The notes: generated from the sequence alone by a model not told the origin. Positions 1-8,764 are shown, counted from the stretch's first letter. The stretch: DNA of 57,383 nt from Desulfobacteraceae bacterium RAAP-1 (GCA_001443525.1 LKPX01000015.1:1-57383), one strand, 5' to 3'. A program made the numbers and translations.

Positions 1-35
1 AAAAAAGGATTTACAGCATTTCGCCATAAATCCTT
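1..35 (-). terminator. Intrinsic terminator of tRNA-Lys
   Basis: Read on the minus strand, a 9-bp stem (AAGGATTTA pairing with TAAATCCTT) is followed by at least five T residues reaching the window edge. It lies 9 nt after the tRNA CCA end. The same hairpin recurs on the plus strand at 45642-45676 as part of the 87-bp inverted duplication. Confidence 0.8.
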
Positions 36-87
36 GATTTCATTGGTGGGCCGTATTGGAATCGAACCAATAACCTACTGATTAAGA
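1..87 (-). repeat. 87-bp inverted repeat, copy 1 (intact tRNA side)
   Basis: Positions 1-87 are the exact reverse complement of 45590-45676 (paired coordinates sum to 45677). The identity covers the tRNA from the anticodon loop to the terminator. The first mismatch is at 88 versus 45589. The window begins inside the repeat, so its true outer limit cannot be seen. Confidence 0.93.
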
Positions 88-120
88 GTCAGGTGCTCTA
101 CCTGATTGAGCTAACGGCCC
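44..120 (-). tRNA. tRNA-Lys (anticodon CTT)
   Basis: On the minus strand the gene starts GGGCCGT, which pairs with ACGGCCC at the 3' end. It is followed by discriminator A and an encoded CCA. The D arm (AGCTCAATCAGGTAGAGC), a CTGA/TCAG anticodon stem with loop CTCTTAA (anticodon CTT, lysine AAG) and the GGTTCGATTCC T arm are all visible, so the gene looks intact. It has its own promoter just upstream. Its 3' half plus terminator is duplicated in inverted orientation at 45590-45676, which marks it as the integration target of the tyrosine recombinase at 44165-45403 or of a relative. Confidence 0.95.
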
Positions 121-131
121 GTAGCTTTTGC

Positions 132-160
132 TATATATCCAGCCATGGATGTTTTGTCAA
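132..160 (-). promoter_or_regulatory. Promoter of tRNA-Lys
   Basis: A minus-strand TTGACA (160-155) is separated by exactly 17 nt from TATATA (137-132), a near-consensus sigma-70 promoter. The expected start site is just ahead of the tRNA 5' end at 120. The 45.6-kb partial tRNA copy has no such promoter. Confidence 0.8.
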
Positions 161-219
161 GCGATTAATCCACCGCAAGCTCGAAAGCATCACGGAAAAA
201 TCCAGTCTTTTCATTGCGT

Positions 220-969
220 TCATTTGTTGATTTTACGGTTACGGTACTGAATGTATGCGTCTTTGAAAGCCTCATAAGGAACGATGGCTGCATTTTTCAG
301 CTCTTCATACTCGCCGATATGAAAGGACTGATGGTTGACGACATCTTCGGCCTTGAGAGACCAGGCGTAAACTTCCGGCTGCAGATAGGACAGCGGCGAC
401 AGAAAAGAATCGCCGCCCAGACCAACGCTGTCCCTGAGCGTCGAAGGCCCCAAGAGCGGCCATACGATATACACCCCGTTGCCGATCCCGAATCTTGCCA
501 GCGTCAACCCGAAATCTTGTTCCGGCGGGTTCAGATGGGGATAGTCTTTGGCCGGATCCCAGAAGCCCAGCACCCCGAACGTCGTGTCATAGAGAAAACG
601 GCACGCCTCTGATGCAGCATCTCCCATTTTTCCCTGCAAGAAGCAGTTGACCAGCCGTATCGGCATCGCCAGGTTGTGGAAAAAGCTGCCGACGCCCGTA
701 CGAACCGGCGTCGGAACCACCGCTTTATATCCTTTCGCCACGGGATTCATCACCCAGAAATAAAGCTTGTCATTAAAATTGAACATCAGGCGGTTCCATC
801 CGGACAGCGGGTCTGCAACTGTCGGCGTCGGTGTTTCGTCATCCAGATAGGTGAGTTCATCGAGCGAGCTGGATGTTGCTGTCTGGGTATCCGCAGACAA
901 TGCCGGCAGCGAATGTTGCAGCAAGAAGAATACGCAGACAGAAATCAGAACCGTCCATACATTTTTCAA
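220..969 (-). CDS. mlaA: MlaA/VacJ-family outer-membrane lipid-asymmetry protein
   Basis: About 249 residues. The family removes mislocalised phospholipids from the outer leaflet of the outer membrane and passes them to periplasmic MlaC. Recognised from the DPLSGWNRLMFNFND start of the domain, the FFHNLAMPIRLVN segment and the DPAKDYP and PLLGPSTLRD motifs. I chose the TTG start at 969 because GGGAGGT lies 8 nt upstream; an in-frame TTG at 1008 has no ribosome site. The N-terminus is a hydrophobic signal ending near LPALSA, and no cysteine lipobox is evident, although the E. coli homologue is a lipoprotein. It follows mlaC on the same strand, so the two are probably co-transcribed. Confidence 0.9.
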   Translation of the reverse strand: MKNVWTVLISVCVFFLLQHSLPALSADTQTATSSSLDELTYLDDETPTPTVADPLSGWNRLMFNFNDKLYFWVMNPVAKGYKAVVPTPVRTGVGSFFHNLAMPIRLVNCFLQGKMGDAASEACRFLYDTTFGVLGFWDPAKDYPHLNPPEQDFGLTLARFGIGNGVYIVWPLLGPSTLRDSVGLGGDSFLSPLSYLQPEVYAWSLKAEDVVNHQSFHIGEYEELKNAAIVPYEAFKDAYIQYRNRKINK

Positions 970-1011
970 TTGAAAGACCTCCCGGAAACGAGCGTAATTA
1001 GCGCACAATGA

Positions 1012-1641
1012 CTATTCAGCTTTGATGTCGGTTTTCAAATCCGATTTCTTTTTGATCCGCTCAATAAGCTGATTCGGAGAGTCCTTGGTCAGAATCTGGT
1101 CGAACTGGGTGCGGTAATTCTTGATCAGGCTGATGCCTTCGACATTGACATCGTAAATCCGCCATTTATCGCCATCCAGAAACATGGCATAAACCACCGG
1201 GATATCATGGGGTTTTCGCAGAATTTTAGTTTTTACAATGGCTTTGCCGGTTGCAATAATTTCCTGATTCAGGAACGAAACCGTTTCATCCCGGTACTCT
1301 CCCTGAACTTTATCCATGTAGGTGCTGTTGAGAAGATCACCAAACGCAGCCACAAAGTCTTTCTGCTCCTGAGGGTTCAAAGACTTCCAGTTGCGGCCAA
1401 GCGCCAGTCTGGACATCGCCTTGAAATCAAACACCTGATTGGTGATCTGAATGATTTTATCCCGCTGCTGCTGTTTCATATCGGGATTCTTGTATTGAGG
1501 ATCTCTTAAAATCTCAAGCACCTTTTCTATCGGCGCCTTCAGATCATCGATCGGCGATGACGCCTGGGATAGACATGGCCATCCCAGCAGAATTATCAGA
1601 AAAATCATACTCCATACGGAACGCATTCGCACTTTAAACAT
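1012..1641 (-). CDS. mlaC: MlaC-family phospholipid-binding periplasmic protein
   Basis: A 209-residue MlaC/Ttg2D-like protein: hydrophobic signal (SMIFLIILLGWPCLSQAS), then the family's helical region (FDFKAMSRLALGRNWK) and C-terminal strands (GDKWRIYDVNVEGISLIKNY). It shuttles phospholipids between the outer-membrane MlaA complex and the inner-membrane MlaFEDB transporter. The start is ATG 1641, preceded by GAGAGGTG at suitable distance; the open frame extends to 1827 but those codons have no such support. Only mlaC and mlaA are present here, so mlaFED must lie elsewhere. The stop is separated from the mlaA region by only a short gap, consistent with one transcript. Confidence 0.88.
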   Translation of the reverse strand: MFKVRMRSVWSMIFLIILLGWPCLSQASSPIDDLKAPIEKVLEILRDPQYKNPDMKQQQRDKIIQITNQVFDFKAMSRLALGRNWKSLNPQEQKDFVAAFGDLLNSTYMDKVQGEYRDETVSFLNQEIIATGKAIVKTKILRKPHDIPVVYAMFLDGDKWRIYDVNVEGISLIKNYRTQFDQILTKDSPNQLIERIKKKSDLKTDIKAE

Positions 1642-1866
1642 AGTCACCTCTCTGTAAGCCGTTTCCTCTATACGAAATGGCTGTATTGAACGATATCTAC
1701 CCTTTTTGACCACCTGCAGGTCATCAGGTTCGACGCTGCTTCTGCGGTGAGTCCGGACGCTCTCCCAGAATAATCTATTGATGATCTCCAGCCCGATCTG
1801 CCCGGATGTTGCGGATTGATTTTTCAATCCTGAATGATGTAGTATAAACAGTATGGATTGTCAATT

Positions 1867-2832
1867 ATGAACATCGGTAACATTACTCTTTCAAGCCCTG
1901 TGGTGCTGGCGCCGCTGGCGGGTATCACCACCTTGCCGCTGCGGCTGATCGCCAAAGAAAACGGCTGCGGCATGGTCTGCTCTGAGATGATCAGCGCAAA
2001 CGGCCTGATCTACGGTTCAGAGAAAACCCGCTGCATGCTGAACAGCGTTCCGGAGGAAAAACCATTGTCGGTTCAGATATTCGGCGCCGATCCTTTCGTG
2101 ATGGCGGAAGCCGCTGCGATGGTCGAAGCTTCCGGTGCGGATATCCTGGACATCAATTTTGGATGCGCCGTCAAAAAAGTGATCAAGACCGGCTCCGGCG
2201 TTGCATTGATGAGAGACGGTTTCAGGGCTGAAGCCGTTATCCGGGCCGTTCGAAACGCGGTTCGTATTCCCCTGACCATCAAGATCCGCACCGGATGGGA
2301 GGCATCCGGAAAGCAGGCCGTTGATATCGCCAGAATGGCGGAGGGTTGCGGCGTCAACGCTATCGCCGTCCATCCCCGCACAGCCCGGCAACTCTTTCAG
2401 GGTAAAGCGGACTGGTCCATCATCGCCGCAGTCAAGCACGCTGTTTCCATACCTGTTATCGGAAACGGCGATATCACCTCACCGCAGGACGCGCTCGCCA
2501 TGTTTGAGCAAACCGCATGTGACGCCGTCATGGTGGGCAGATACGCTATGGGCAATCCGTGGATTTTTTCCCAGATCAACGCCCTGCTGCACCACGAAGA
2601 AATTCCGGTGGTGGATATTGCCAGAAGGCGCGAAATAATGATAGAGTACGTCAAAGCTTCTGTATGCCATCTGGGGGAAAAACCGGCGTGCCTTGCGATG
2701 CGGAGCCGGCTGGGATGGTTTGTCAGGGGGTTGGACGGCAGCAGCCGTTTCCGGGAATCCATCAAACATGTATCTTCCGAAACAGAAGCCATATCGCTGG
2801 TTGAGGATTTCACAAATACACTGGCCGGCTGA
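1867..2832 (+). CDS. dusB: tRNA-dihydrouridine synthase (DusB type)
   Basis: A 321-residue flavoprotein that reduces uridine to dihydrouridine in the tRNA D loop. The TIM-barrel FMN-binding start (PVVLAPLAGITTLPLR), the NFGC motif with the presumed catalytic acid Cys near residue 100, and the TIKIRTGW and VHPRTARQLFQGKADW motifs fit the family well. The ATG at 1867 is preferred; a TTG at 1858 would add three residues. It opens a co-directional plus-strand run (aminotransferase, engB, era and onwards) with short gaps, and is divergent from mlaC. Confidence 0.92.
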   Translation: MNIGNITLSSPVVLAPLAGITTLPLRLIAKENGCGMVCSEMISANGLIYGSEKTRCMLNSVPEEKPLSVQIFGADPFVMAEAAAMVEASGADILDINFGCAVKKVIKTGSGVALMRDGFRAEAVIRAVRNAVRIPLTIKIRTGWEASGKQAVDIARMAEGCGVNAIAVHPRTARQLFQGKADWSIIAAVKHAVSIPVIGNGDITSPQDALAMFEQTACDAVMVGRYAMGNPWIFSQINALLHHEEIPVVDIARRREIMIEYVKASVCHLGEKPACLAMRSRLGWFVRGLDGSSRFRESIKHVSSETEAISLVEDFTNTLAG

Positions 2833-2882
2833 CACCGGTGTCCATACCCATAATCAACATTTGGAAACGAATCCGTAACAGT

Positions 2883-4016
2883 ATGATCTCAAAACGCACA
2901 CAGGAAATGACATCGTTTATCGCAATGGATGTCCTCGAAAAAGCCGGCGAAATGGAGTGCAACGGCCGGCATATCATCCATCTGGAAGTCGGCGAACCCG
3001 ATTTCGATACGCCCGAATGCGTCAAGGAAGCCGCCTGCAAGGCGATCTCAGAAGGCTTCACCCACTACACCCACAGCCTGGGGCTGCTGGAATTGCGGGA
3101 AGCCATTTGCGAATACTATTACGCCACATATCGGGTCTCGGTGGAACCGGATCAGGTGCTGGTGTCTTCCGGCACATCTCCGGTCATGTTCATGGTGTTT
3201 TCGGCGCTTCTGGAACCCGGGGACGAGGTCATCATTTCCGATCCCCATTACGCCTGTTACCCGAATTTCATTAATTTCGTGCAGGGCGTTCCGGTGCGGA
3301 TTCCGGTTTACGAAGAAGATGGATTTCAATACCGGCCCGAAGCCATTCAGGGAAAAATCACCGAAAAAACCAAAGCCATTTTTATCAATTCGCCGTCCAA
3401 TCCCACCGGTAATCTGCTTTCTGAAGCGCGGATGCGGGCTATTGCCGAATTTTCACCCTGCATCGTTTCGGATGAAATTTATCATGGGCTGGTCTATGAA
3501 GGCAAAGAGCACTCCATTCTTGAATTTACAGACAACGCCTTTGTGTTGAACGGATTCTCAAAACTCTATGCCATGACCGGACTGCGTCTGGGATATGTCA
3601 TCGCCCCCAAAGCCTACATGCGGGCGCTTCAGAAAATTCATCAGAACTTTTTCATATCCGCCAATGCCATGGTGCAGAAAGCGGGCATTGCCGCATTAAA
3701 ATACGCCGGCGACGATATTCTGCGCATGAAACAAATATATAATGAACGCCGCAAGTTCATGATCCGCCGGCTTCGGGAAATCGGGCTGGGCATCACGGTA
3801 GAGCCTACGGGCGCGTTTTATGTGTTCGCCAACGCCCGCCATATTTCCACAGATTCTTACCGGCTGGCGTTTGACATTCTTGAAAAAGCCTGCGTCGGGG
3901 TAACGCCCGGCATTGATTTCGGGAAAAACGGCGAAGGCTATCTGCGATTTTCCTACGCCAATTCCATAGAAAATATCGCTGAAGGCCTGAATCGCCTCGA
4001 AAAATATTTAAAATGA
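2883..4016 (+). CDS. PLP-dependent aminotransferase, class I/II
   Basis: A 377-residue fold-type I aminotransferase of the aspartate/aromatic aminotransferase superfamily. Visible are the N-terminal EVGEPDFDTPE motif, the PSNPTG motif, SDEIY for cofactor contact, and SKLYAMTGLRLGY with the Schiff-base lysine near residue 227. The substrate cannot be assigned from sequence; neighbours are tRNA-modification and GTPase genes and give no pathway hint. A GTG at 2838 would extend the N-terminus by 15 residues, but the conserved homology begins at the ATG used here. Confidence 0.9.
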   Translation: MISKRTQEMTSFIAMDVLEKAGEMECNGRHIIHLEVGEPDFDTPECVKEAACKAISEGFTHYTHSLGLLELREAICEYYYATYRVSVEPDQVLVSSGTSPVMFMVFSALLEPGDEVIISDPHYACYPNFINFVQGVPVRIPVYEEDGFQYRPEAIQGKITEKTKAIFINSPSNPTGNLLSEARMRAIAEFSPCIVSDEIYHGLVYEGKEHSILEFTDNAFVLNGFSKLYAMTGLRLGYVIAPKAYMRALQKIHQNFFISANAMVQKAGIAALKYAGDDILRMKQIYNERRKFMIRRLREIGLGITVEPTGAFYVFANARHISTDSYRLAFDILEKACVGVTPGIDFGKNGEGYLRFSYANSIENIAEGLNRLEKYLK

Positions 4017-4051
4017 TGTGATACTCTCGTAAAAAAAGAAAGAAAACCAAC

Positions 4052-4639
4052 ATGATCGTTCAATCTGCCGAATTTATTACCAGTGCTACGCAACCTTCGC
4101 AATATCCGCCGGCCGGCCTGCCGGAGATTGCGTTTGCCGGTAAATCAAATGTGGGAAAATCCTCCCTCATCAACACGCTGGTCAACCGCAGACACCTCGT
4201 CAAAACCAGCACCACGCCTGGCAGAACACAGCTTATCAATTTCTTCAATGTGAACGATGCTCTGGTATTCGTGGATCTTCCGGGATACGGATATGCCAAG
4301 GTTCCGGTCGCCATCCAGAAGCGCTGGAAACCCATGGTTGAAACCTACCTGTCCGGACGCACTACCCTGAAAGCCGCGGTGCTGATGATGGATATCCGCC
4401 GGGTGCCGGATGATAAAGACCGCTACCTGATTCAATGGCTGGCGCATTATCAGATTCCGGTGATTTATGTGCTGACCAAATCCGACAAGCTGACCCGCGC
4501 TCAGCAGATCCGACAGTTGGCCCTGATTTCAGACACCACGGGAATTCCCCAGAATCATATCATCCCGTTTTCGGCCAAAACCCGGACAGGAAAAGAGCTG
4601 ATCTGGGAAGCCATTGAAAGGATATCGCATGCCGGATGA
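4052..4639 (+). CDS. engB: Ribosome biogenesis GTPase EngB (YihA/YsxC)
   Basis: 195 residues, normal length for the family. Walker A (GKSNVGKSS, about 30-38), G2 region TTPGRTQ, G3 DLPGYG (about 75-80), G4 TKSD (about 142-145) and G5 SAKT are all present. EngB is an essential GTPase of large-subunit maturation. Its last codons overlap the start of era, so the two ribosome-assembly GTPases are translationally linked here. Confidence 0.95.
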   Translation: MIVQSAEFITSATQPSQYPPAGLPEIAFAGKSNVGKSSLINTLVNRRHLVKTSTTPGRTQLINFFNVNDALVFVDLPGYGYAKVPVAIQKRWKPMVETYLSGRTTLKAAVLMMDIRRVPDDKDRYLIQWLAHYQIPVIYVLTKSDKLTRAQQIRQLALISDTTGIPQNHIIPFSAKTRTGKELIWEAIERISHAG

Positions 4640-5537
4640 TGAACCAAAGGGTTTCAAGGCCGGATTTATCGCTATCATAGGGCCTCCAAACGTCGGGAAA
4701 TCCACGCTGTTAAACCGGATGATCGGACAGAAGATATCCATCACTTCCCAAAAGCCTCAAACCACCCGAAACCGGATTCAGGGCATCGCCAATCGTCCGG
4801 ATGCACAGCTCGTCTTCATTGATACACCCGGAATCCACAAGGCGAGCAGCCTGTTAAACACCCGGATTGTGGATACGGCGCTTTCGGTGATAGGCGATGC
4901 GGATGTGATTCTGCTGATGGTGGATGCTTCTTCTCCGGACGCGGAATCCGAAACCTTGCTGAAAAAAGCGCTTCAGCATCAGAACCGGCCCGTCATTCTG
5001 GCGCTTAATAAAATCGATGTGGTACCCCGTCCGATGCTTCTGGGAATGATCGGCGAATGGTCTGCGGGATATCCGTTTCATGCGGTTGTCCCTGTCTCCG
5101 CTCGCACCGGAGAGCAGGTGAACACCCTGCTGGACGAGCTGGTAAAACTGCTTCCGGAAGGAAAAGCGTTTTTTCCGGAAGAAAATCTGACGGATGTATC
5201 CGTACGCTTTCTGGCCGGAGAAATCGTTCGTGAAAAAATCTTTCGTCAGACCGGAGAAGAAATTCCCTATGCGGTTGCGGTCTCCATCGACCTGTTCAAG
5301 GAAGACGAAAAAAAACCCGGACTGACCCGAATCCATGCCACCATCCATGTGGAGCGGAATTCTCAAAAGGGGATCGTCATCGGTAAACAGGGCAGCAAAC
5401 TCAAGCGCATCGGCGAAGACGCCCGCAAAGAAATTGAAATCCTGCTGGGTTCCCGGGTATTTCTGAAACTCTACGTCCGCGTAGAGAAAAACTGGAGCCG
5501 CGATGTTCGCTCCATGACAAAATTCGGTTACGGATGA
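4629..5537 (+). CDS. era: GTPase Era
   Basis: 302 residues: GTPase domain with GPPNVGKS (about 18-25), DTPG (about 66) and NKID, then a C-terminal KH domain with VIGKQGSKLKRIG. Era binds the 3' end of 16S rRNA during 30S assembly. The ATG at 4629 is preceded by AAAGGAT and overlaps the end of engB by 11 nt. Its TGA overlaps the ATG of the next gene in an ATGA arrangement, so it is likely in one operon with the ATP-grasp and HNH genes. Confidence 0.95.
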   Translation: MPDDEPKGFKAGFIAIIGPPNVGKSTLLNRMIGQKISITSQKPQTTRNRIQGIANRPDAQLVFIDTPGIHKASSLLNTRIVDTALSVIGDADVILLMVDASSPDAESETLLKKALQHQNRPVILALNKIDVVPRPMLLGMIGEWSAGYPFHAVVPVSARTGEQVNTLLDELVKLLPEGKAFFPEENLTDVSVRFLAGEIVREKIFRQTGEEIPYAVAVSIDLFKEDEKKPGLTRIHATIHVERNSQKGIVIGKQGSKLKRIGEDARKEIEILLGSRVFLKLYVRVEKNWSRDVRSMTKFGYG

Positions 5538-6364
5538 TCGCATCTTTTCATCCCTGTTTTGAGGCGGACGACAACCGCATTTGCGCAGGCAGGCTTCCGA
5601 ACGCCGATGATCTTGCGCTTATCCGGTCTGCAGATGCGGTCATCCTCCCTCAGGGCTGTTCCGAAGCACTGTACCGGATGGCCCATGATTACTGCAGCCA
5701 TGTATTCCCCAATTACAACGCCAGGTTCGGCTATCCGGGCAAATCGGGACAGGCGCGGCTCTTCCGGGAGGCTGGCGCAGCCTATCCGCAAACCGTCGCC
5801 TTCGGCAGTCTGGATATCTGGCGGCAATATTTTCAGAAACACGGTCTGCCTTTTTCCTGGCCGATGGTGCTGAAACAGGACTGGGGCGGCGAAGGAGACA
5901 ATGTCTATCTGATATCGAATGCGGAGGCGCTGGAACGGGCGCTCGATCATGTACGCGCCTGTGAAGCCACCGGCCAGAAGGGTTTTCTACTCCAGGAATA
6001 TATCGCCGCCGGAAACAGATCGCTGAGAGTCGTGGTGATTCACCACCATATGACATCCTACTGGCGAACCCACGATCAGCCCGAAAATTTTTACGCCAGT
6101 CTGGCCGGAGGCGCACGCATCGACAGGGATTCAGATATCGCGCTTCAGGCACAGGCGATTCAGGCGGTCCGTACATTCTGCGACCGGACAGGCATCGATC
6201 TGGCGGGTTTTGATCTGTTGTTCTCAGAAACAGGTTCAGCATCCCCGCTGTTTCTTGAAATCAATTATTTTTTCGGCCGTCAGGGACTCGGAGGCTCGGA
6301 AGCCTACTACACCCTGCTGCTGGCGCAGATTCGTCAATGGCTCTTGGATCATGGGCTTTTATGA
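5534..6364 (+). CDS. ATP-grasp domain protein (RimK/glutathione-synthetase-like)
   Basis: 276 residues. The middle and C-terminus resemble ATP-grasp ligases of the RimK/GshB type: MVLKQDWGGEGDNVY (lysine and glycine-rich ATP-binding region), FLLQEYI (adenine-contacting region), LAGFDLLF and LEINYFFGRQGLGG (acidic metal ligands). The N-terminal 90 residues have no motif I recognise. Such enzymes form carboxylate-amine bonds through an acylphosphate, but the substrate is unknown. The gene overlaps era upstream and the HNH gene downstream by ATGA on both sides, so translation is tightly coupled. Confidence 0.75.
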   Translation: MIASFHPCFEADDNRICAGRLPNADDLALIRSADAVILPQGCSEALYRMAHDYCSHVFPNYNARFGYPGKSGQARLFREAGAAYPQTVAFGSLDIWRQYFQKHGLPFSWPMVLKQDWGGEGDNVYLISNAEALERALDHVRACEATGQKGFLLQEYIAAGNRSLRVVVIHHHMTSYWRTHDQPENFYASLAGGARIDRDSDIALQAQAIQAVRTFCDRTGIDLAGFDLLFSETGSASPLFLEINYFFGRQGLGGSEAYYTLLLAQIRQWLLDHGLL

Positions 6365-6648
6365 AATCTTTCGAATGGAACCTGGAAAATGAGGATATCC
6401 AGCGGGAACGCCGGAAAGCCAGAGAACTTCGCGCGTCCCAGTGGTGGAAACGCCAGTGCGCCAAAGGCATTTGCGCTTACTGCGGCCAGCCGACAGCCGC
6501 TGCTGAGCTGACGATGGATCACATCGTACCGTTATCACGTGGCGGCAGAAGCGTCAAAGGCAACGTACGGCCTGTGTGCAAATCCTGCAACACCGCCAAA
6601 AAGCAGAAGCTTCTGATGGAATGGACGGATGGCCAGCCATGTGGATAA
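6361..6648 (+). CDS. HNH endonuclease-like protein
   Basis: A 95-residue protein consisting of a basic helix followed by an HNH module: CAYCGQP (first Cys pair), TMDHIVPLSRGG (the DH and downstream residues), GNVRPVCKSCNTAKK (Asn and second Cys pair). All hallmark residues for zinc and catalytic metal are present. Starts with the ATG that overlaps the ATP-grasp stop (ATGA). A role in DNA cleavage is inferred from the fold only. Co-translation with era and an ATP-grasp enzyme is unusual company for a nuclease. Confidence 0.85.
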   Translation: MKSFEWNLENEDIQRERRKARELRASQWWKRQCAKGICAYCGQPTAAAELTMDHIVPLSRGGRSVKGNVRPVCKSCNTAKKQKLLMEWTDGQPCG

Positions 6649-8486
6649 CTCCCCGGACCCTCCAGCAACGTCTGGCGTTTTTTGTGCTGCTGCCGCTGAC
6701 GGTACTGCTGCTGGGGATGGGATTTTCCGGGCTGATCTACGCACGAAGCAAGATTTTAGACCAGTGGGGGGATGCCGCCATTCTCCGTCTTCAGCGTGCG
6801 GCGCATCAGGTGGACATGCGCCTGAACGCCCCCAAGCTCTGGCTGGACATGTATCATCAAATCTCGGATAAGCCCTATGCGCTGGAACTTCAGTCCGCGA
6901 TCATTGCGCGGCTGAAAGCGATGGATGGCGTCACCGGGGTCAATGTGGTCTGGAATTCGCCTTCAGACAGCGCCGGTTCTGTTGCGGGCAATTCCACAAA
7001 ACCGTCGCCGTCACAGACGGCATCACCATCTCCCTGCCCGACAGGAGATATGGAAATGGGCGGGCAGCACAAAGGAATACGCCGTTCTGTCACCATCGAG
7101 GTATCCCTGCCCCGATTCAATACCGACGGTGACACCCAAACGGTCTCTTTTATTTCCGATATTAAAAATAACACCTGTCAGATGAGCGGACATCTTGAAG
7201 TGATCATGCGTCTGGACTATCTGACTGAAGTTGTCAGGTCTTTCGGATGGTGGCAAAGCAATAAAGCCTTTCTGGTGGATATGAACGGGCGCATCCTGGC
7301 AACCGCCACTCCGGGAAACCGTCAACGGCTAGGTGAAACCGGAGATGTCACAGAAAAGAAAATTCTCGAAATGCTCAAAAAGGCATCCCAGGGAATTGTA
7401 TTCAAATCGAGATTTAATCCTGCCGAGGTCAGTGGTTTTTACAGACTTCAGGAAGCGCCATGGACGCTGGTGATGATTGCCCCCGGAAGCGAAATTCTGG
7501 CGCCGATCCGAACATTCCGATTTTATTATCTGCTGGTTGGCGCCGGTTTTGTTCTGCTGATCGTTCTTCTCATCCGGGTAGTCATCGGAAAAACCGTATC
7601 CGCCATCAAGGATGTGTCCGGCGCCGCTCGAAGACTGGCGCTGGGCGATTTCAGCGAAGATCTGCCCGTCCGAAGCCAGGATGAGGTCGGCGAGCTGACA
7701 TCCAGTTTCAACGCGATGGCCCATCAGCTTGAAGAGCGAATGCAGTTAAAAAACTCCCTGCTCCTGGCCAGAGAGATTCAGCAGAACCTCCTGCCGCAAC
7801 AGAATATGATGTTTTGCCGCTTCGACATTTCCGGGAAAAGCCTGTACTGCGACGATACCGGGGGCGATTATTTTGATTTTCTTCAGTTTCCGGAAATGGG
7901 AAAAAACCGGATTGCCGTTGTCGTTGGCGATGTGGCGGATCACGGCATTTCAGCAGCGCTTCTGATGACCACCACCCGCGCCCTGCTGCGCAGCCGCATC
8001 ACCCAGCCAGGGTCCCTGTCTGAAATCGCCGGAGACGTCAACCGCCTGCTGGGAATGGACACATCGGTAAGCGGCAATTTCATCACCCTGTTTCTGCTGC
8101 AGATTGACTGCGATGCTAAAACCATGCAATGGGTCCGGGCCGGCCATGATCCAGCGCTCTTTTATGACACCCTTTCCGACAGTTTCCGGGATCTGGGTGG
8201 CAGCGGGATGGCGCTGGGCGTTGACAGCCGGCTTGTCTATTCAGAATATCAGGAAAGCATTCGCGCCTGTAAATGTGTCATTCTGATCGGCACCGACGGC
8301 ATCTGGGAAACGGAAAATCCCCTTGGAGAGCGCTTCGGCAAAGAACGGCTCCGTCAGATAGTCCGCCAATGCCATCAATTATCTTCTCATGAGATCATGG
8401 AAGCTGTTTTTACTGCAGTCAATGATTTTCGGGAAACCTCCGCTCTGGCGGATGACATTACCCTGGTTGTCATCAAAGAACGGTGA
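6639..8486 (+). CDS. RsbU/SpoIIE-family PP2C phosphatase with sensor and HAMP domains
   Basis: About 616 residues: N-terminal membrane helix (FFVLLPLTVLLLGMGF), an extracytoplasmic sensor region of about 280 residues, a second helix (YYLLVGAGFVLLIVLLIRVVI), a HAMP segment (ARRLALGDFSEDLPVRSQDEVG), then a SpoIIE-type phosphatase domain with GGDYFDF, VGDVADHG and TDGIWE acidic metal-binding motifs. Family members dephosphorylate anti-anti-sigma proteins in partner-switching pathways. No anti-sigma or STAS gene is visible nearby. The ATG at 6639 overlaps the HNH stop by 10 nt; the frame is open further upstream. The TGA stop lies on the first bases of a palindromic repeat. Confidence 0.88.
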   Translation: MWITPRTLQQRLAFFVLLPLTVLLLGMGFSGLIYARSKILDQWGDAAILRLQRAAHQVDMRLNAPKLWLDMYHQISDKPYALELQSAIIARLKAMDGVTGVNVVWNSPSDSAGSVAGNSTKPSPSQTASPSPCPTGDMEMGGQHKGIRRSVTIEVSLPRFNTDGDTQTVSFISDIKNNTCQMSGHLEVIMRLDYLTEVVRSFGWWQSNKAFLVDMNGRILATATPGNRQRLGETGDVTEKKILEMLKKASQGIVFKSRFNPAEVSGFYRLQEAPWTLVMIAPGSEILAPIRTFRFYYLLVGAGFVLLIVLLIRVVIGKTVSAIKDVSGAARRLALGDFSEDLPVRSQDEVGELTSSFNAMAHQLEERMQLKNSLLLAREIQQNLLPQQNMMFCRFDISGKSLYCDDTGGDYFDFLQFPEMGKNRIAVVVGDVADHGISAALLMTTTRALLRSRITQPGSLSEIAGDVNRLLGMDTSVSGNFITLFLLQIDCDAKTMQWVRAGHDPALFYDTLSDSFRDLGGSGMALGVDSRLVYSEYQESIRACKCVILIGTDGIWETENPLGERFGKERLRQIVRQCHQLSSHEIMEAVFTAVNDFRETSALADDITLVVIKER

Positions 8487-8609
8487 CGACTTTGTAAAAT
8501 GTTCGCATGCTGCGTTGTGCTACATTCTTCGTCGTTGCGGCGTACCGAAAAGTACGCCGCATTCCTCAGAATTGGCACGCCTTGCCTGCAAACATTTTAC
8601 GAAGCCGTC
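8485..8609 (+). repeat. ~125-bp palindromic repeat, full copy C
   Basis: Begins with the GA of the TGA stop of the RsbU-type gene (GACGACTTTGTAAAA) and ends with the near-perfect inverted terminus TTTTACGAAGCCGTC. Internal inverted arms GGCGTAC/GTACGCC are present. Related full copies are at 16541, 37805 and 49808. Confidence 0.9.
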
Positions 8610-8679
8610 CGGAACTCGATTTTTTGCGCGGACAACAGGAACGGCAATTGTAATTTTTTGTCGTCAGGCAATAAAGCTG

Positions 8680-8708
8680 TTGACACCCGCACTGTCTGTG
8701 AATACATG
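8680..8708 (+). promoter_or_regulatory. Promoter of the etf operon
   Basis: TTGACA (8680-8685), a 17-nt spacer and TACATG (8703-8708). It lies about 95 nt upstream of etfB and downstream of repeat copy C, so the etf genes probably have their own transcript. Confidence 0.6.
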
Positions 8709-8721
8709 TAACCAGGACAAG

Positions 8722-8764
8722 GGGGCGTCACCGCGCGATTCCAGAACACCCTGCGCGGCGCTCC
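8722..8764 (+). promoter_or_regulatory. Strong hairpin in the etf leader
   Basis: GGGGCG and CCGCGC (8722-8736, with a 3-nt bulge) pair with GCGCGGCGCTCC (8753-8764), about 12 bp. A run of six T starts 5 nt later. It sits between the promoter and the etfB ribosome site. It could be a weak terminator/attenuator or simply a stabilising 5' structure; the offset T-tract keeps confidence low. Confidence 0.4.

Noticed and set aside
5534-6648. ATP-grasp plus HNH pair as an anti-phage defence system
   Set aside because: No defence-type partner (sensor, restriction or nucleotide signalling gene) is present and the genes sit inside a housekeeping overlap chain; the evidence does not go beyond co-occurrence.
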